Of a DNA stretch of 64,000 bases, positions 46,345 to 58,409 are shown piece after piece. The position numbers and the translations under genes were made by a program. The DNA comes from Alnus glutinosa (taxonomy: Eukaryota > Streptophyta > Magnoliopsida > Fagales > Betulaceae). Below the pieces are notes generated by a model. The model saw only the letters and a list, made by a program, of their open reading frames with translations, was not told the origin of the DNA and made no database searches. Numbering within the stretch: the stretch's first letter is position 1; each line of letters begins with the position of its first letter. Location of the stretch: positions 2,609,001 to 2,673,000 of the forward strand of contig NC_084894.1 in NCBI RefSeq assembly GCF_958979055.1, written 5' to 3'.

Positions 46345-46468
46345 TGAACTTAATATATATCCAACAAACAATGAGAACTAAATTATTCAAATGGAAACTT
46401 GAGAAACCAAATTGATGACAACCTTTAGAGGGACCAATATGTAACTGTAAAGGAAGAAGATTATACAC

Positions 46469-48883
46469 TCATAACCTTCTGTGTAATCTGGCCAACAACA
46501 CTACTAGTTTGACGTAGAACCTATCTTTTACATTGTCGAAAAATTGGAAATATGCAACTCTCCAGTTATAGCTAAAAATTAAAGGACCACAAACGCCCCA
46601 AAATCCTGTAATGAAGCCGAGAACCACACAAATTGGAAACCATGGCAATCCAAGCCTATCTTCCTCATTTTGAATGTCCTTGCCTCCATTACTGCTAACA
46701 ATATGGGCACACTCTAGAAGTGGGAGACCACAAAGTCCAGGATTGCCCTCATATGCAGAGGCACCAAAGCTCTGGAGCTGAGTGCCTTGTGGTATTGGTC
46801 CATGTAGATTATTGTATGCAACACTAAAATGAGACAGGAAATGCAAACTAGTTAGTGATGCTGGTATTTCACCCGACAACTGATTTGCAGAGAGGTCCAA
46901 TCTTTCCAGGTTTGTAAGCTCAGATATTTGACCTGGAATATTGCTTGAGAAACTGTTATGACTAAAATCCAGTTGATTAAGCAGCTTCAAACGACCAATT
47001 TCAACGGGAATGTTGCCGTGGAGACTGTTGTTTGCAACAAATATTGTTGGTTGCACATTCGACAGAACATTGAACTGAGCAAAGCTTCCATTATTTCTTC
47101 CTAAAATTGGTAAATTCAAAGCAGTATTTTCTCCCGAAGCCTCTACTGATACTAATGCTGGCATTGAACAAAGTTCTTTGGGAAATTCACCTGAAATGAG
47201 GTTATGAGACAAATGTAAATAGAAGAGTCTTGGAAGAGTTGCCAACCAAGTAGGAATTGAGCCTGTGATACGGTTAGAAACTAGATGTAGAGTTTCTAGT
47301 TTCTTAAGTTTAGATAGCCATATAGGCAATTGACCTGTCAGTTGGCACTCACCAAGACCTAGAACTCTGATATTTTCAAATCCATTGGAACCAACTATAC
47401 TGTCATCACCTGGCATTGCCTCGTGTAGAAAATTTCCTCCAAGCATGACTATACTGAGATTCTTGCAACGCATCAGAATCTTGATTGCCCCTGTGATGTT
47501 GGTTAGCCTATTGTAAGAAAGTGAAAGGAAAGACAAGAATTTCAACTGAACCACCTCAGGTACGATTTGTCCTTCCAGTCTGTTTCTGGCAAGTCGAATT
47601 GCTACTAGGGACTTGCATGAGTAAAGGCTTACTGGCAAATTACCGGAGAAGCGATTAATCCCCAAGTCAATTATAGTAAGTTGGGGAAGACTAGAGAAAT
47701 TAAAGGTGGAGATATCTCCTTCCAGGAAATTGTCTCGTAAAATCAATTTTTTAAGATTTGTGCAATTCACCAAAGATGGGGGTAGAGAACCTGATAAGGA
47801 GTTCAAATCAAGGAGCAAGTACTTTAATTTTGAGAGCTTTCCAATATTCATAGGAACCTTTCCACTCAATTTATTGCCATACAAATCAATGCTAGTGATT
47901 TTGGTAAGGTTCACAATGTCATTGCTAATAAGTCCGGAAAGATGATTAGAAGGTAATGAGATTTCTTCTAACCTTGTAGCACTGTATATGTCATGAGGAA
48001 GTAGCCCAGAGAGAGAGTTAAAACCTGCCCGAAAAACCTTCAGTTTGGAACATGCCCCTAGTCCCCAAGGAATTTGGCCACTATGATCATTATAAGAGAA
48101 ATCGAGGAGCTTGACAAAAGAAGAATTGATGCAAGGAGAGGGAAGAATAGGGCCCGTGAAACTATTGTTGCTGACATTGAGCTCTACCAACCTCCATGCT
48201 CTTTGAAGAAATGAAGATTGCACCATCCCATTGAAGTGATTGCTAGATATGTCAACTATTTGAATGGAGTCAGGCAAGCCAGATGCATCTCCAAACAGAT
48301 GGTTGTAGCTCAAATCAAGGACCTTGAGTTGATTCAAGGACGAAAAGAATCCCTTTGGGAGAGGACCTGAAAGTGAATTGTGGGAGAGATTGAGGTGGGA
48401 GAGATATGTGAGGTTCCCAAGAGAGGGAGACATACTCCCTTTGAGGCCTTTGTAAGGTAACCAAATATGGGTGACCTGACCTTTATCATCACAAGCAGGG
48501 ACGGAGCCAGAAGTTCTTATGGGCAGGGGCCAAGGGCCGAAATTTTTTTTGGGTAGGGGCCAAGTAAGCTAAATTTTCTTTTTTACCTTAAATTTTTTAA
48601 TTTTTTTTTTAATTTTTTTTTCTCACCTTTAAATTTTTTTTTTTAGGAAATTTGGGGGGGGGCCATGGCCCCTGCCAGCCCCCCCCTCCCTCCGTCTCTG
48701 ATCACAAGAAATACCTTCCCAGCGGCAACAATCAACAGAAGACCAATTTAAAGGAGGAGAAGACGTATTGAAGGGTAAGGACAACAAAGAGTTGTGTTCT
48801 TTTAGGTAGCAGGCATGACTTGCAGAGAAAATGCCGAAGAAGAACAAGGTGAAGAGGAGATGACGAGGCATCGAGTCTTGCAT
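46469..48883 (-). pseudogene. RLP-E: LRR-RLP interrupted in frame by a hAT MITE
   Basis: Start ATG at 48883 (MQDSMPRHLLFTLFFFGIF, signal peptide), then the cap DCCRWEGISCD. There a MITE plus its 8-bp duplication adds 213 bp, a multiple of three, so the frame before and after is the same; the MITE itself contains stops. After it the frame is open for over 650 codons: LRRs, an island loop with NTALNLPIL, NPGLCGLPL, a transmembrane helix with GFITGFWGVCG and the long tail DRFYVKLVV...ARLHRRL. Without the insertion it would be 733 aa. The last 450 bp are nearly identical to RLP-C, while the rest is clearly more different, pointing to conversion. As it stands, only a fragment of about 85 residues would be made unless the insert is spliced. 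Confidence 0.88.
48496..48700. mobile_element. hAT-type MITE in RLP-E
   Basis: 205 bp, ends CAGGGACGGAGCC and (inverted) CAGAGACGGAGGG, flanked by an 8-bp target duplication ATCACAAG (48488-48495 and 48701-48708). The interior is poly-T/poly-A-rich with GGGGCCA-like subterminal repeats. It is related in end sequence to the MITE at 8729 but is a separate family member. Confidence 0.9.
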
Positions 48884-49054
48884 GGTTCTTGTTTGATAAC
48901 TCACACCAGAAAGAAGCGTAATAAATTAGTACCTGTTTTTTGGGCCAAGGAATGAAAGGCGATGTTTCAGACGAAGCAAGAGAAAAATGGTTCTATAAGT
49001 TTGCCCAAATAGCATGTATATATAAGAAAAAAAATACATGAGTAATGCTACATA

Positions 49055-49495
49055 TATCCCCTTCAAACTACCATTTAATTGTCAATATCTCCCTAAAGTA
49101 CCAATTGTGTCAATATCCCCTTAAGACTAACAAAAAGGCAAAAATGACCCTACAATTTTTTCAATAAGACAAAAATGTCCTTATAAATTCGAAAAAAAAA
49201 ATAAATAATATTTTTTTAAAAACAAACTAAAAAAAAAAAAGAATTAAAAAAAAAAGACGAAAAAACAACTGAAAATTATAAAAAAAAAAAAAATTAAAAA
49301 TGAAAAACCAGTTTTTATATTTAGTTTTTTTTATTATTTTAGATTATTTTAATTTTTTTTTTTTAAAAAAATAATTTTATCAAGGGTATTTTGTCATTAG
49401 GGAGGACATTGACATTTTTTAGTAGTTTAGGGGGGACATTAACACAATTGATAGTATAGGAAAACATTGACAATGAGGTAGTAGTTTGAGAGAAC
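49055..49495. mobile_element. MITE-like element with long inverted ends
   Basis: About 65 bp at each side are inverted relatives ('ttcaaactaccatttaattg' at the left; the complement of 'caatgaggtagtagtttga' at the right), around an A/T-rich core of about 300 bp. Target duplication not defined. Confidence 0.55.
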
Positions 49496-49829
49496 TTTGA
49501 ATAGTTTTCTCTATATATAATGAGGAATGTTATGGTTAAAGAGTTATCGATGAGATGTCAACTTTTTATTTTATTTTATTTTTTTCTTCATGGTATCCTA
49601 GTTCACCTATAGCCAAACAGTATTTTGGGATATACCGATTGGCCCACACAAGGTGATAGTCAAACCATTACCGAGCATAGAGGCCCAGCCTGCAGGATTT
49701 GCAGACTAATATCCCTAGTCCAACCCCCAACACTACTCCAGAGATTGGACTTTTAAACACGAGTTATGCTCGGGTGACTGGCCCTAAGAGGAGGTAGCAC
49801 TCATATATATTAATGACTTGGAACTCTAG

Positions 49830-50131
49830 GCCTTGTTTGATAAGTATGGGTACAGGACAGGATAGTGCTTGGCACTATTCACTGTACTTTTTTTCACTTT
49901 TTTATTTTTTCCAACAACAATTCACATCAAAACATTCTTACTTTTTTCATTTTTTATATCACATCAATAATTTTTTATTACCATTCAAATAAAAAAATTC
50001 ACTACAATACAAAATTTTTTCACTTTTTTATATAAATTCTTTTTATTTTATATCACATCATTACTTTTTACTAATTTCAAAACTAACAACCCACTACCCT
50101 GTAATGTTATGTTCTTTGCCAAACAACTCCC
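49830..50131. mobile_element. 302-bp MITE with empty site in the paralogue
   Basis: It begins GCCTTGTTTGATAA and ends CCAAACAACTCCC, with weakly inverted termini. It splits the spacer sequence 'gacttggaactctagag' that is continuous at about 44025-44040 and 18885-18905. TAG is duplicated at both sides. A 3-bp duplication would suit a Tourist/Harbinger MITE, with low certainty. Confidence 0.6.
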
Positions 50132-51413
50132 TAGAGTCTGAAAGAAATCTTGATGAAGTGAAAAATGGGTTGGAAAATGAAACAAGAACCAAATATTTGG
50201 AAGCCAAAGAAAATGACCAATGCCAACATTTTTTTGCTTTCCTATTTAATTTGTTACAGGATGCTTGACTTCAGGAGTCAGCAGATTGATGGTGTTCTAG
50301 AGAGTACGTACTAATGACTATTATGTATGTTTGGAACAATGTGTACAAAAGAAAGTATTTCTATATTTGAGCTTCATACTAAAGAAAGTATGACTATTAT
50401 TATCAAGTTCTTATACTTTATGTCGTATAAAATTTTTGAACAAAAAATTATGTTTTAGTTTTGTAAATAAGAAGTGTCTCATCAAAATTAAAGAAAAAGC
50501 CTTTTCGAATGATTTTTGTTTTTTGGGTTGCCTCGATAACATGTCATATCTTTAATATGTAGGATTTTTCATGTTGTTCGATGTAAAAAAGACGGCTTGA
50601 ATTCACATAATTTGAAAATCTAAAATTTCTTTGAAATTGTAGGGGATCCCCATCCAATAAACTATTCCTTTATTCTTTCAACAAATGAGAGAAATATACT
50701 ACATTTTTCAAAAAAAAAAAAAAAACCACTAATATTATTTTTGTATTTTCTGTCAAATAAATAAATAAATAAGAACAAACCAACATAGGGTGGTCGGCCA
50801 GCCATAGGTGGAGCCGGGGGCGGTCGTCGCCGTGACCAATTAAAGTAGATGCGTTGTTACAAAACTAAATAATATAAATAATTATTTCATTTCGCTTTCT
50901 CTCATTCTCAATAATATTTATTTATTTTTCTAATAAAATACTTATTTCACAAATCAAAGAAAGTGAGACTGGGATAAAGAAAAAAGAAGGGTAAGTGGAC
51001 AAGTCATGAACGGAACTGCTACGTGTGGAAAAGTTGACAAAAAAGTATGACCAACAATTTTTAGACTCATGATAGGCTTAGATTGATCCTCGGCTTGGCG
51101 GTCTTGTGTGTTAGTTCATCATATTGGATGAACCACCAGCCGGTTCAACGTCCATAAACATCACTTTTACTCTATTTTCTTCAATCTTTTGTTTCTTCAA
51201 TTAAGACATTTATTTCTAAAATCAAGTTTTAGTCTTCGATTGGTAATTGATTTCACTGTCGACTATCACATTGTGTGGCCTTATAAGTCAGCGCGCCACA
51301 ACTTCCAAAGATGTGTTTTGAATTGATATATTAAATTATTCAAGAAAATACCATTTTATTTCAGTTTATATATAATAATCGCTATGTCTTGATTTTCTTG
51401 CTCTACACCTGGG

Positions 51414-51595
51414 ATATGATTTGCCAAAATGACCTTTACTTTGGTACGTACTAATATTGCTTTCCTATTCCTACTCTCTTCAGTTTATATATATACTAAT
51501 TGATATATGATTTGCCAAAAAGACCTTTACTTTGGTACGTACTAATATATGTCTTCAGTTTATATATATTAATGTTCTTTATTTTGCCTTTGATC
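51414..51595. repeat. 91-bp direct repeat
   Basis: Two copies of a block with 'atatgatttgccaaaa', 'gacctttactttggtacgta' and 'cttcagtttatatata', offset 91 bp. Confidence 0.8.
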
Positions 51596-51929
51596 TTTGT
51601 ACCAAAAGAGGGGCGAAATATCGTCATTTTCTTTTTTGATTTTGTTATTCTATCATTGTTTTGCTTTTCCAAAGGGAAGAGCTACTGAATAAAACCAAGA
51701 GAGGAGCCGAAACTGGGTTGTTGCCTTTTTTTTTTTTTTTTTTTTTTTCAAATCAACCATTAAATAATTTGGATCTGTTTTCCTACATGTGGAACGTCTT
51801 ATATATATATATTCAATGGCTGAAAATATGAAAACTAACAAAACTTTAAAGTATTTCAAATTAAAAGTTGAGAAAGAAAATTCACAAGAGACACTAAAGC
51901 GACCAATATGCAAAATTTTAAAGAAGAAG

Positions 51930-52177
51930 ATTATACGCCTATTTTTTAGGTCGTCGAGGAATTGGAAATATGAAACTCTCTACTTAGAGCTAAAAATTAA
52001 TGGACCACAAACTTCCCAAAAAACTGTAATGAAGCCAGAAACCATAGTAATTGAAAATCATAGGATCCTAGACTCATCGTCCTCATTGTGAATGTCTCTG
52101 TTATTGCTAACAATATGGGCACACTCGTGTAGAAGTGGGCGGCCACAAAGTCCGGGCTTGCCCTCGTATGTAGAAGT
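51930..52177 (-). pseudogene. RLP-F: C-terminal relic
   Basis: Minus-strand remnant of the juxtamembrane, transmembrane and tail region of the family. The conserved nucleotides for ECAHIVSNN and GFITGFWG are recognisable but the frame is degraded. It is cut at 52177 by the solo LTR; only about 25 bp of matching sequence resume at 55905, after which the text turns into upstream spacer. Nearly all of the coding region is therefore deleted. It carries the short-tail form. Confidence 0.75.
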
Positions 52178-55100
52178 TGTAAAGACCTAGAAATTAAATA
52201 GGGAGTTTAGCAATTAATAAATTACATTTATTAATAGATGAGACTAACAATTGTATTCTAGGTGGTAATATTTATATTATGAAGATATATTATAATGGTG
52301 GTAAAATAGAATAATGATAATAATGAGTTTATATGGATTAAATAAAAATAAGTTTATATAGTGTGGTAAACTAAAATAAATTGTTTTATTTTTATTTTAT
52401 GAACTTGTAAATAATTGCCATAAGAAAAGAAAAAAATAAAATAAAATAAAATAACTGTAAGAGAATATTTTAGGTTCAAAGAAAAGAAGTTATAAAATAA
52501 AATTTAAAATAAAATAGAAGAAAGCAAAAGAGGGAGTTTTTTTGTCGAGAAATTGTGATCTACGAAGATCTAACGGTCCGATCTTCGATCCGACTTCGGA
52601 AACGTGATCCTTGCACTTGAATCTATGTTTCCACCGATCGTTTTAAGGTAAAACACTAAACTCATGATTTCGTAATTTTGGGTTAAAATATTGAAATGTG
52701 AGTTTAATCTAATATTTTCTTTAGGTAATGGCTTACTTGGAACTTGCTTAAGACTACCCAAACCATGGGTTTTGGTTTGGTGAATTTTGGTGAGTTTCCT
52801 TAAACCCTAACTTTTGGGTTATGTATTTTAATTGCGATTTCTTGTGTCTAATCCTAAGTAAATCTTATGGGTTAGTGTTATTAGTGTTTAAATAGCAATA
52901 TTATGTATGGGTTAAAAGACTTTATGTAGGTATTCTCACTTATGAGAGAGGTTGGCCTTGATATGTAAATGGGAATTTTAAGGGTAAGTTGGAATTTGAT
53001 ATCGGTTAGGTGTTTTGATATTTGTTATGGGTTTTGATTCTTGATTTTTGACAACCTATGAATGATGCTTTGTGGTGAGTGCTTGATGTTGGAATGGAAA
53101 GTGATTATGAAGGGTATTTTGGTGAAAATCGAGATCTGGTCGGTGGTTGTAAATTGGGGATAATTGTGCTAATTGACGGTTATTGCTCCATTATGTTGAT
53201 GGTAGAATGTTTGATTGAATTGGGTTTAGTTTTGGAAGAAATTTGGTAGATGATAGTGGCTATGATTATTGGAATTTTGGTGAGTTGATGTGAGGGAAAA
53301 CCTTGCTATATTTGATGTTGTGTTTTAATGGATTCAAATATGGATTTTTGGATTGGTAATTTGATGATGTTAGTTTATGATTAATTGTTGAGGATTAAGG
53401 TTAATGCTTGTGATGGATTTATGGATTTAGTTTTATGTGGCGTCTAATGTTTGTGGTTGATCCTTGGTAGTCCTTAATGGCTATGACTCATTGTATGTAA
53501 AAGAGGGGTTTTGATTGATCTTGATGTAAGGCTATGGATATTGAAGGTTTGGTGGTAGGAGATTGATCTTATTATGTAAATGGGTTGAAATTTGACATGG
53601 GTTTGGATGTTTGGTTGTTATGGGCCGAGTATGTATGTGTCAATGTGAAATGGTATTTTAGTGAGGACATCTTGGTTATGGTTTGTTGAATAAGGCTAAA
53701 ATATGTTCTATGTTATATTTATGAGTTGGATATTCTAGGTGTTGATGAAGTTGAATTGATTAAGGTTGATTACGATAAATAATTGAATTCTTTGCTATAG
53801 TTTATTTAGGTGTATAGGTTATGTAATAATAAGATTTTAGATGATGTCCTTTGTAGAGTTGGGTTGTTTTGATTAGTCTCATGTTATAGTCCTAATAAGA
53901 TTCTCGGGTAGTGATGGTAGTTATAAGTGAGATGAATAGATCATAATCTTGGTACTTGGTGAAAATGAGGAATGTAAATGAAAGCGTATAGGAGATGGAT
54001 GGAATACACAAAGATTATAAAATGTTAAATAAGGTTAAGTCCTAAACCTAAACTACTTGGATGATAGTAAATGATAAAGATTAAGTACTAAAGTCAAATA
54101 GTATCGGAACCTTATGATAAATGTGACTCAATAATAGTAAGTATACAACTATAAGATTTATAGTTAATAACAATAAAAGATAAACTAATGCATATAGTAA
54201 ATACATCTTTGTATTAATAATCAAAGATATCATTAGAACCTAAACCTAAATGATAACCTAATAATAGTTTAGGATACCTAACTAGCCTTAGAAGCAGATT
54301 ACGCGACGTGTGAGCACATGGGTAGTGTACGTGTCATAGAGTATAGAGTTCAATAACATAGTCTAATGTTATTAATGTTTGCAGGATAGTGTCCGGATTG
54401 GAGTCTTTAATGGGTTCTCCAATGTAGAGTTCGAGTCATAGTCCAATGCAGCCAAGGTGAGTATTCTACTCACTGAGAAAAGATATTTTTATGTATTTTA
54501 TAGAAATGCAAATGATATATGATTTTCTTACTGAACCAACGATATGTTAACATGTATGATTTGGATGAGTTAAGTAGTTTCAATTATGTTGAAATATCAA
54601 TGATGTTATGAAATGATACATGAATGAAAGGTTTTGAATTGATTGAAGTATTTGAAAGTGTGTTGTAGTTGGGAATTTAATTATGCAAAGAAGAATGATG
54701 AAATTTCATGTTGATTGGTTCATGGTATTTGAAGAAAGCATGATTTGCAAAGAATAGGAGTATAGAGTTTGAATTGTAAAGCATAAAGCATGAGGCCCAT
54801 AATAAAGAAGAGAGCGTGAGGCTCATAATAAAGAAGAGAGCGTGAGGCTCATAATAATGAAGAGAGCGTGAGGCTCATAATGAACAAAAAGACTATCATG
54901 AGCATGCATAGCATTGTTTAAATTGTGTAATGTTTTCATGATAAGTATATTGTAGTTTTGCTAGACGTATTAGTATGCATAAGAGTCTTGATAGAAAAAG
55001 AACTTATGTATATTGGTATCGGATTGTGTGATGTTTTTATGAAAGTATATTGTTGTTTTGCTAGACGTATTAGTATGCATAAAAGTCTTGATAGAAAAAG

Positions 55101-55904
55101 AATTTATGTATATTGGTATCGGATGGTTGCATGATTTAAATGTCATTGTGTTCTATAACGAATCTTTTTCGTATAATACTAGCTGCCCACAGTATTTAAA
55201 TGTTTTTTATTAGTCGGTGTTTGCTATATCAGCTATGGGGGTTTTTCAAACAAAAGTTTATGAAATTGGTAGCTGTTATAGTGTTCGCACGACTAAAAAT
55301 GAAAAGTTGGTTCTTTGCGAAAACTCAGTGAATAGTATACTTCTGAGGTCTTAGTGTATTTATGTATGCTAAGGCGGTGGGCTCATAATTCCACCTATAC
55401 GGATGTGGCAAACCCCCACAACCGTATAGATGATGTTCTTTTGGCTGCAGGTATTCCGGTCGTAGTTGATAGCATTGTAGAAGGGTATTTTGGATGTTAT
55501 GACTGAAGCACGTCGCAACGGTCGTAATTGGTGGACCACGGGTTGTTCACTTGTTTATAGGTTTGGTTTATGGCTTGTGACGTTTGTGTCACTTGTTATT
55601 GTACAAAACCATTTATGTCACTTATTTAATTCGTGGAAAGATTTAATCATATAGATATTTAATGGCTCTTTGTTGTAATTATTTGTGATAGATGTATAAG
55701 ATGTGATTTCCGCTATTAGGTTATGTTTTCCGCTGCATAGTTGATAGATGTTATACTCTGATTTGCCAGGTACATATTATGGGGTATGTACATATGTTGG
55801 CTTTGCGACATATCGTCGTGCCACTGTGAAGATCCGTTTATATTTTAAGGGATTAATGACTATGTGGATGTTTTGTATAAAAAAAAAAAAAACGGGTCGT
55901 CACA
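52178..55904 (+). mobile_element. Solo LTR, 3.7 kb, of a large Ty3/gypsy-type element
   Basis: It starts TGTAAAGACC and ends GGGTCGTCACA, flanked by a perfect 5-bp target duplication GAAGT (52173-52177 and 55905-55909). No primer site, polypurine tract or pol sequence is beside it and there is no coding inside, so it is what remains after LTR-LTR recombination of a much larger element. At 3727 bp it is a very long LTR. Internal features: a 26-bp tandem array (54787-54886) and a 100-bp direct repeat (about 54925-55130). Related to the partial LTR at 1-1824. Age cannot be judged from one LTR. Confidence 0.88.
54787..54886. repeat. 26-bp tandem array in the solo LTR
   Basis: About four units with 'agagcgtgaggctcataata', spaced 26 bp. 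Confidence 0.85.
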
Positions 55905-55909
55905 GAAGT

Positions 55910-56261
55910 ATCCAAAGACTAGGTTAGAAGGGTGTAGTTGCAAAATGCTTGACTTCAGCAGATTTCATTGTATTGTGGAGAGAGTAGCTTTCAAAGACTC
56001 AAATATATATATATATATGCTCTTCAACAGACTTCGTGGTCACTGATCATGATCACTCACTTGACTCTCACAGCAACAAATTTGAAAATTTTCTCCATCT
56101 TTTCGAAGTGTAATGTACATTGACTCCCACATTACATTGAACGCAAATTGAAAATATGAAAACTAACAATACATTAAATTATTCGAATCTAACCTTGAGA
56201 AATCAAATTGATGATAGACTCTAGAGCTACCAATATGCTATTTTAAAGAATAAGATTATAC
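55910..56261. other. Spacer between RLP-F and RLP-G
   Basis: 55935-56050 resembles the RLP upstream spacer near 8610-8690 ('gagagagtagctttcaaagac'), then the standard 3-prime flank of an RLP (56150-56250). No gene. Confidence 0.6.
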
Positions 56262-56517
56262 ACCTATCTTTTATGTGGTCCATGAATCGAAAATATGCAA
56301 CTCTCCACTTATGACTAATAACCAATGGACCACAAACTCCCCAAAAACTTGTAATGAAGCCAAGAACCACAGTAATTGGAAACCTTAGGATTCTATGCCC
56401 ATCGTCCTCATCCCGAATGTCTCTGTTGTTGGTAACAATATGGGCACACTCATGTGGAAGTGGGGGGCCACAAAGTCCAGGGTTGCCCTCATATGTAGAG
56501 GTTTCAAAGCTCTGGAG

Positions 56518-57016
56518 TGTTAGAACAGTTTTATGTCTGGTGACGTGTGGATCTTTGATTCTTCGTGTTCTTCGTAATCTGCAAGGAAGAGCAAACAGAT
56601 GCGTCAGAGGGGGCGTCTCCTGACGTCCTCTCTCCGATGCCTAAATCAGTGGGCCATTTTGGAGAGTATTGAGAGTCGAGAGTTTAGTATATTTTCAGCA
56701 CATATTCAGAGAGTCTTTTGTACCTGGGGTAGCAGCTTATTTATAAGCACATAATTCTCAACTGCATTGTTCCACCTTCATGTCATGGCTGAGTGGAACC
56801 CTTAGTGGGATGAGATAGAGATTGAGTGGGAGAGTGGGACACTTGCTCCTCATGGGATAATGTATTTATTCCATGTGTTCCAAACATACCCTTCAATGTG
56901 TTATAAGACTTTTTTAAGCCTTAGTGACTGAGCGGGTCAAGTTGGGCCAGCAATATCAATTGGGCCTTGGTTCGGGTATAGGCCCATTTGCCTAGGGGAT
57001 GATAATTTTCCTAACA
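56518..57016 (-). repeat. Left LTR arm of the palindromic element
   Basis: 499 bp, minus orientation, TGTTAG...CTAACA on either strand. In its own orientation it has a TATA-like TTATAAATA box, matching the TATA at about 62162-62170 in the other arm. Confidence 0.85.
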
Positions 57017-57359
57017 GATACCCCCCGATTGCCATTGGCTGATTTGTCCAACTGGTCGAGCATTGGGAATCTTCTTTTGTACTTGCAGATGGGGCTATTT
57101 TTGTTTGTTGATAATGAGGATTCAATGTTGATGGTCAGATGCTTGTGGAGACCATGGTTGTCGGAGTGTCTAGTAAGCGGCATAGCTCTACCCCCTTGTG
57201 CTTGTGACTTTTTGCATGTGATAGTAATTTTGAATGCTCGAAGCTGTTTGTAGTTGAAGCCTTTTACTTGCCGTTGACAAATCAGAGGATTTCCTAGCTG
57301 CGTCAATATGGCAATCTTTTTCATTTGACAGTGTTCTATTTGGGATACACGGGCTATCT

Positions 57360-58080
57360 CGGCCTCAGGATATTTTTGTCTCGGAATTTTATTTTCTTCC
57401 CGGGAAAGTTCCTGTTTTGTCTCAGAGTTTTGCTTAGATTTGGAAAAAAATTTGTCTCGGAGACTTTTTCAAACTTGGAAAACTTTTTGTCTCGAAAACC
57501 TTTTTAGTCTTGGAAATTTTTTTTTGTCTAAGAGACTTTTTCAAACTTAGAAAACTTTTCGTCTCACAAATTTTTTTTTGTCTCGGAGACTTTTTTAGTC
57601 TCGGAAATTTTTTTTGTGTCGGAGACATTTTCAGACTAGGAAAATTTCTTGTCTCGGAGACATTTTCAGACTTGGAAAATTTTTCATCTCGAAGACTTTT
57701 TAAGTCTCGGAAAATTTTTTATCTCGGAGACTTTTTTAGTCTCAAAATTTTTTTGTCTCAGAGACATTTTCAGACTAGGAAAATTTTTTGTCTCAGAGAC
57801 TTTTTCAAACTTGGAAAATTTTTTCGTCTCAAAGACTTCTTTAGTCTCGGAAAATATTTTGTTTGGGAGACTTTTTTAGTCTTGGAAAATTTTTCATCTT
57901 GGAGACTTTTTTAGTCTCGGAGACATTTTCAGACTTGGAAAATTTTTCATCTCGGAGACATTTTTAGTCTCGGAAAATTTTTATCTCGTAGACATTTTCA
58001 GCCTTGGAAAATTTTTCATCTCGGAGACTTTTTTAGTCTCAGAAAACTTTTTGTCTCGGAGACATTTTCTTTTGTAGGGG
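57360..58080. repeat. Left array of hairpin units (GTCTCGGAGAC)
   Basis: About 20 degenerate units of about 32-34 bp with the near-palindromic core GTCTCGGAGAC, separated by T-rich 'ttttcagacttggaaaa' pieces. The mirror array is at about 60770-61500. Repetitive open frames here reflect the array and are not genes. Confidence 0.85.
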
Positions 58081-58409
58081 TTGTCTCCCTGTTTGGTTTG
58101 TTTTGATGACTTTTGCCGAAGCAGGATCCCTAAAATCTATTAGAACAGATGTATATATGTATCGAATAATGATTAGTTTGCATACCTAAGTTGATAGGCT
58201 GATTTCCAAGCAACTGTGGTTGTTGGCGTTTGATGATGTTTGGAGCCTTGTCTGAGGCTTTGGATGCTCAGACTGGTGTCGAGGCTTTAGTGGTCTGAGG
58301 CTTACAGTGGCTCGGGGCTTATGGTGGCCCGAGGCTTATGGGGGCTCAGCTTGTGCCGAGGCCTTTTTGTGCTCAAATCGTGCCGAGTAATCTCGAGGCA
58401 GGTTGAGGT

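Larger units (their letters stand above)
42163..46468. other. Spacer downstream of RLP-E, paralogous to several blocks
   Basis: 42163-42580 shows nothing recognisable. 42590-44175 follows 15830-19053 without the hAT-like and copia insertions. 44175-44800 follows 24030-24660 and 9806-10370. 44940-46468 follows 10540-12068. At about 45440-45565 a short inverted block (arms around 'acactctatacacaca' and 'tgtgtatggagtgtg') suggests a small MITE that is partly deleted in the paralogue at 11101. No gene seen. Confidence 0.7.
48905..51930. other. Upstream spacer of RLP-E, diverged copy of the inter-RLP spacer
   Basis: The blocks 49810-49829 plus 50135-50245 and 50995-51220 match 44020-44130 and 44745-45010, so this is a third, older copy of the spacer. 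It holds two MITE-like elements and a 91-bp direct repeat. The text between 50380 and 50650 resembles 41310-41430. No gene recognised. Confidence 0.65.

Noticed and set aside
57510-57914. Open frames with periodic peptides (also 57649-57879, 59409-59802, 61009-61576)
   Set aside because: They are translations of the tandem hairpin arrays; several frames are open at once and the same peptides appear in the mirror arm on the other strand.
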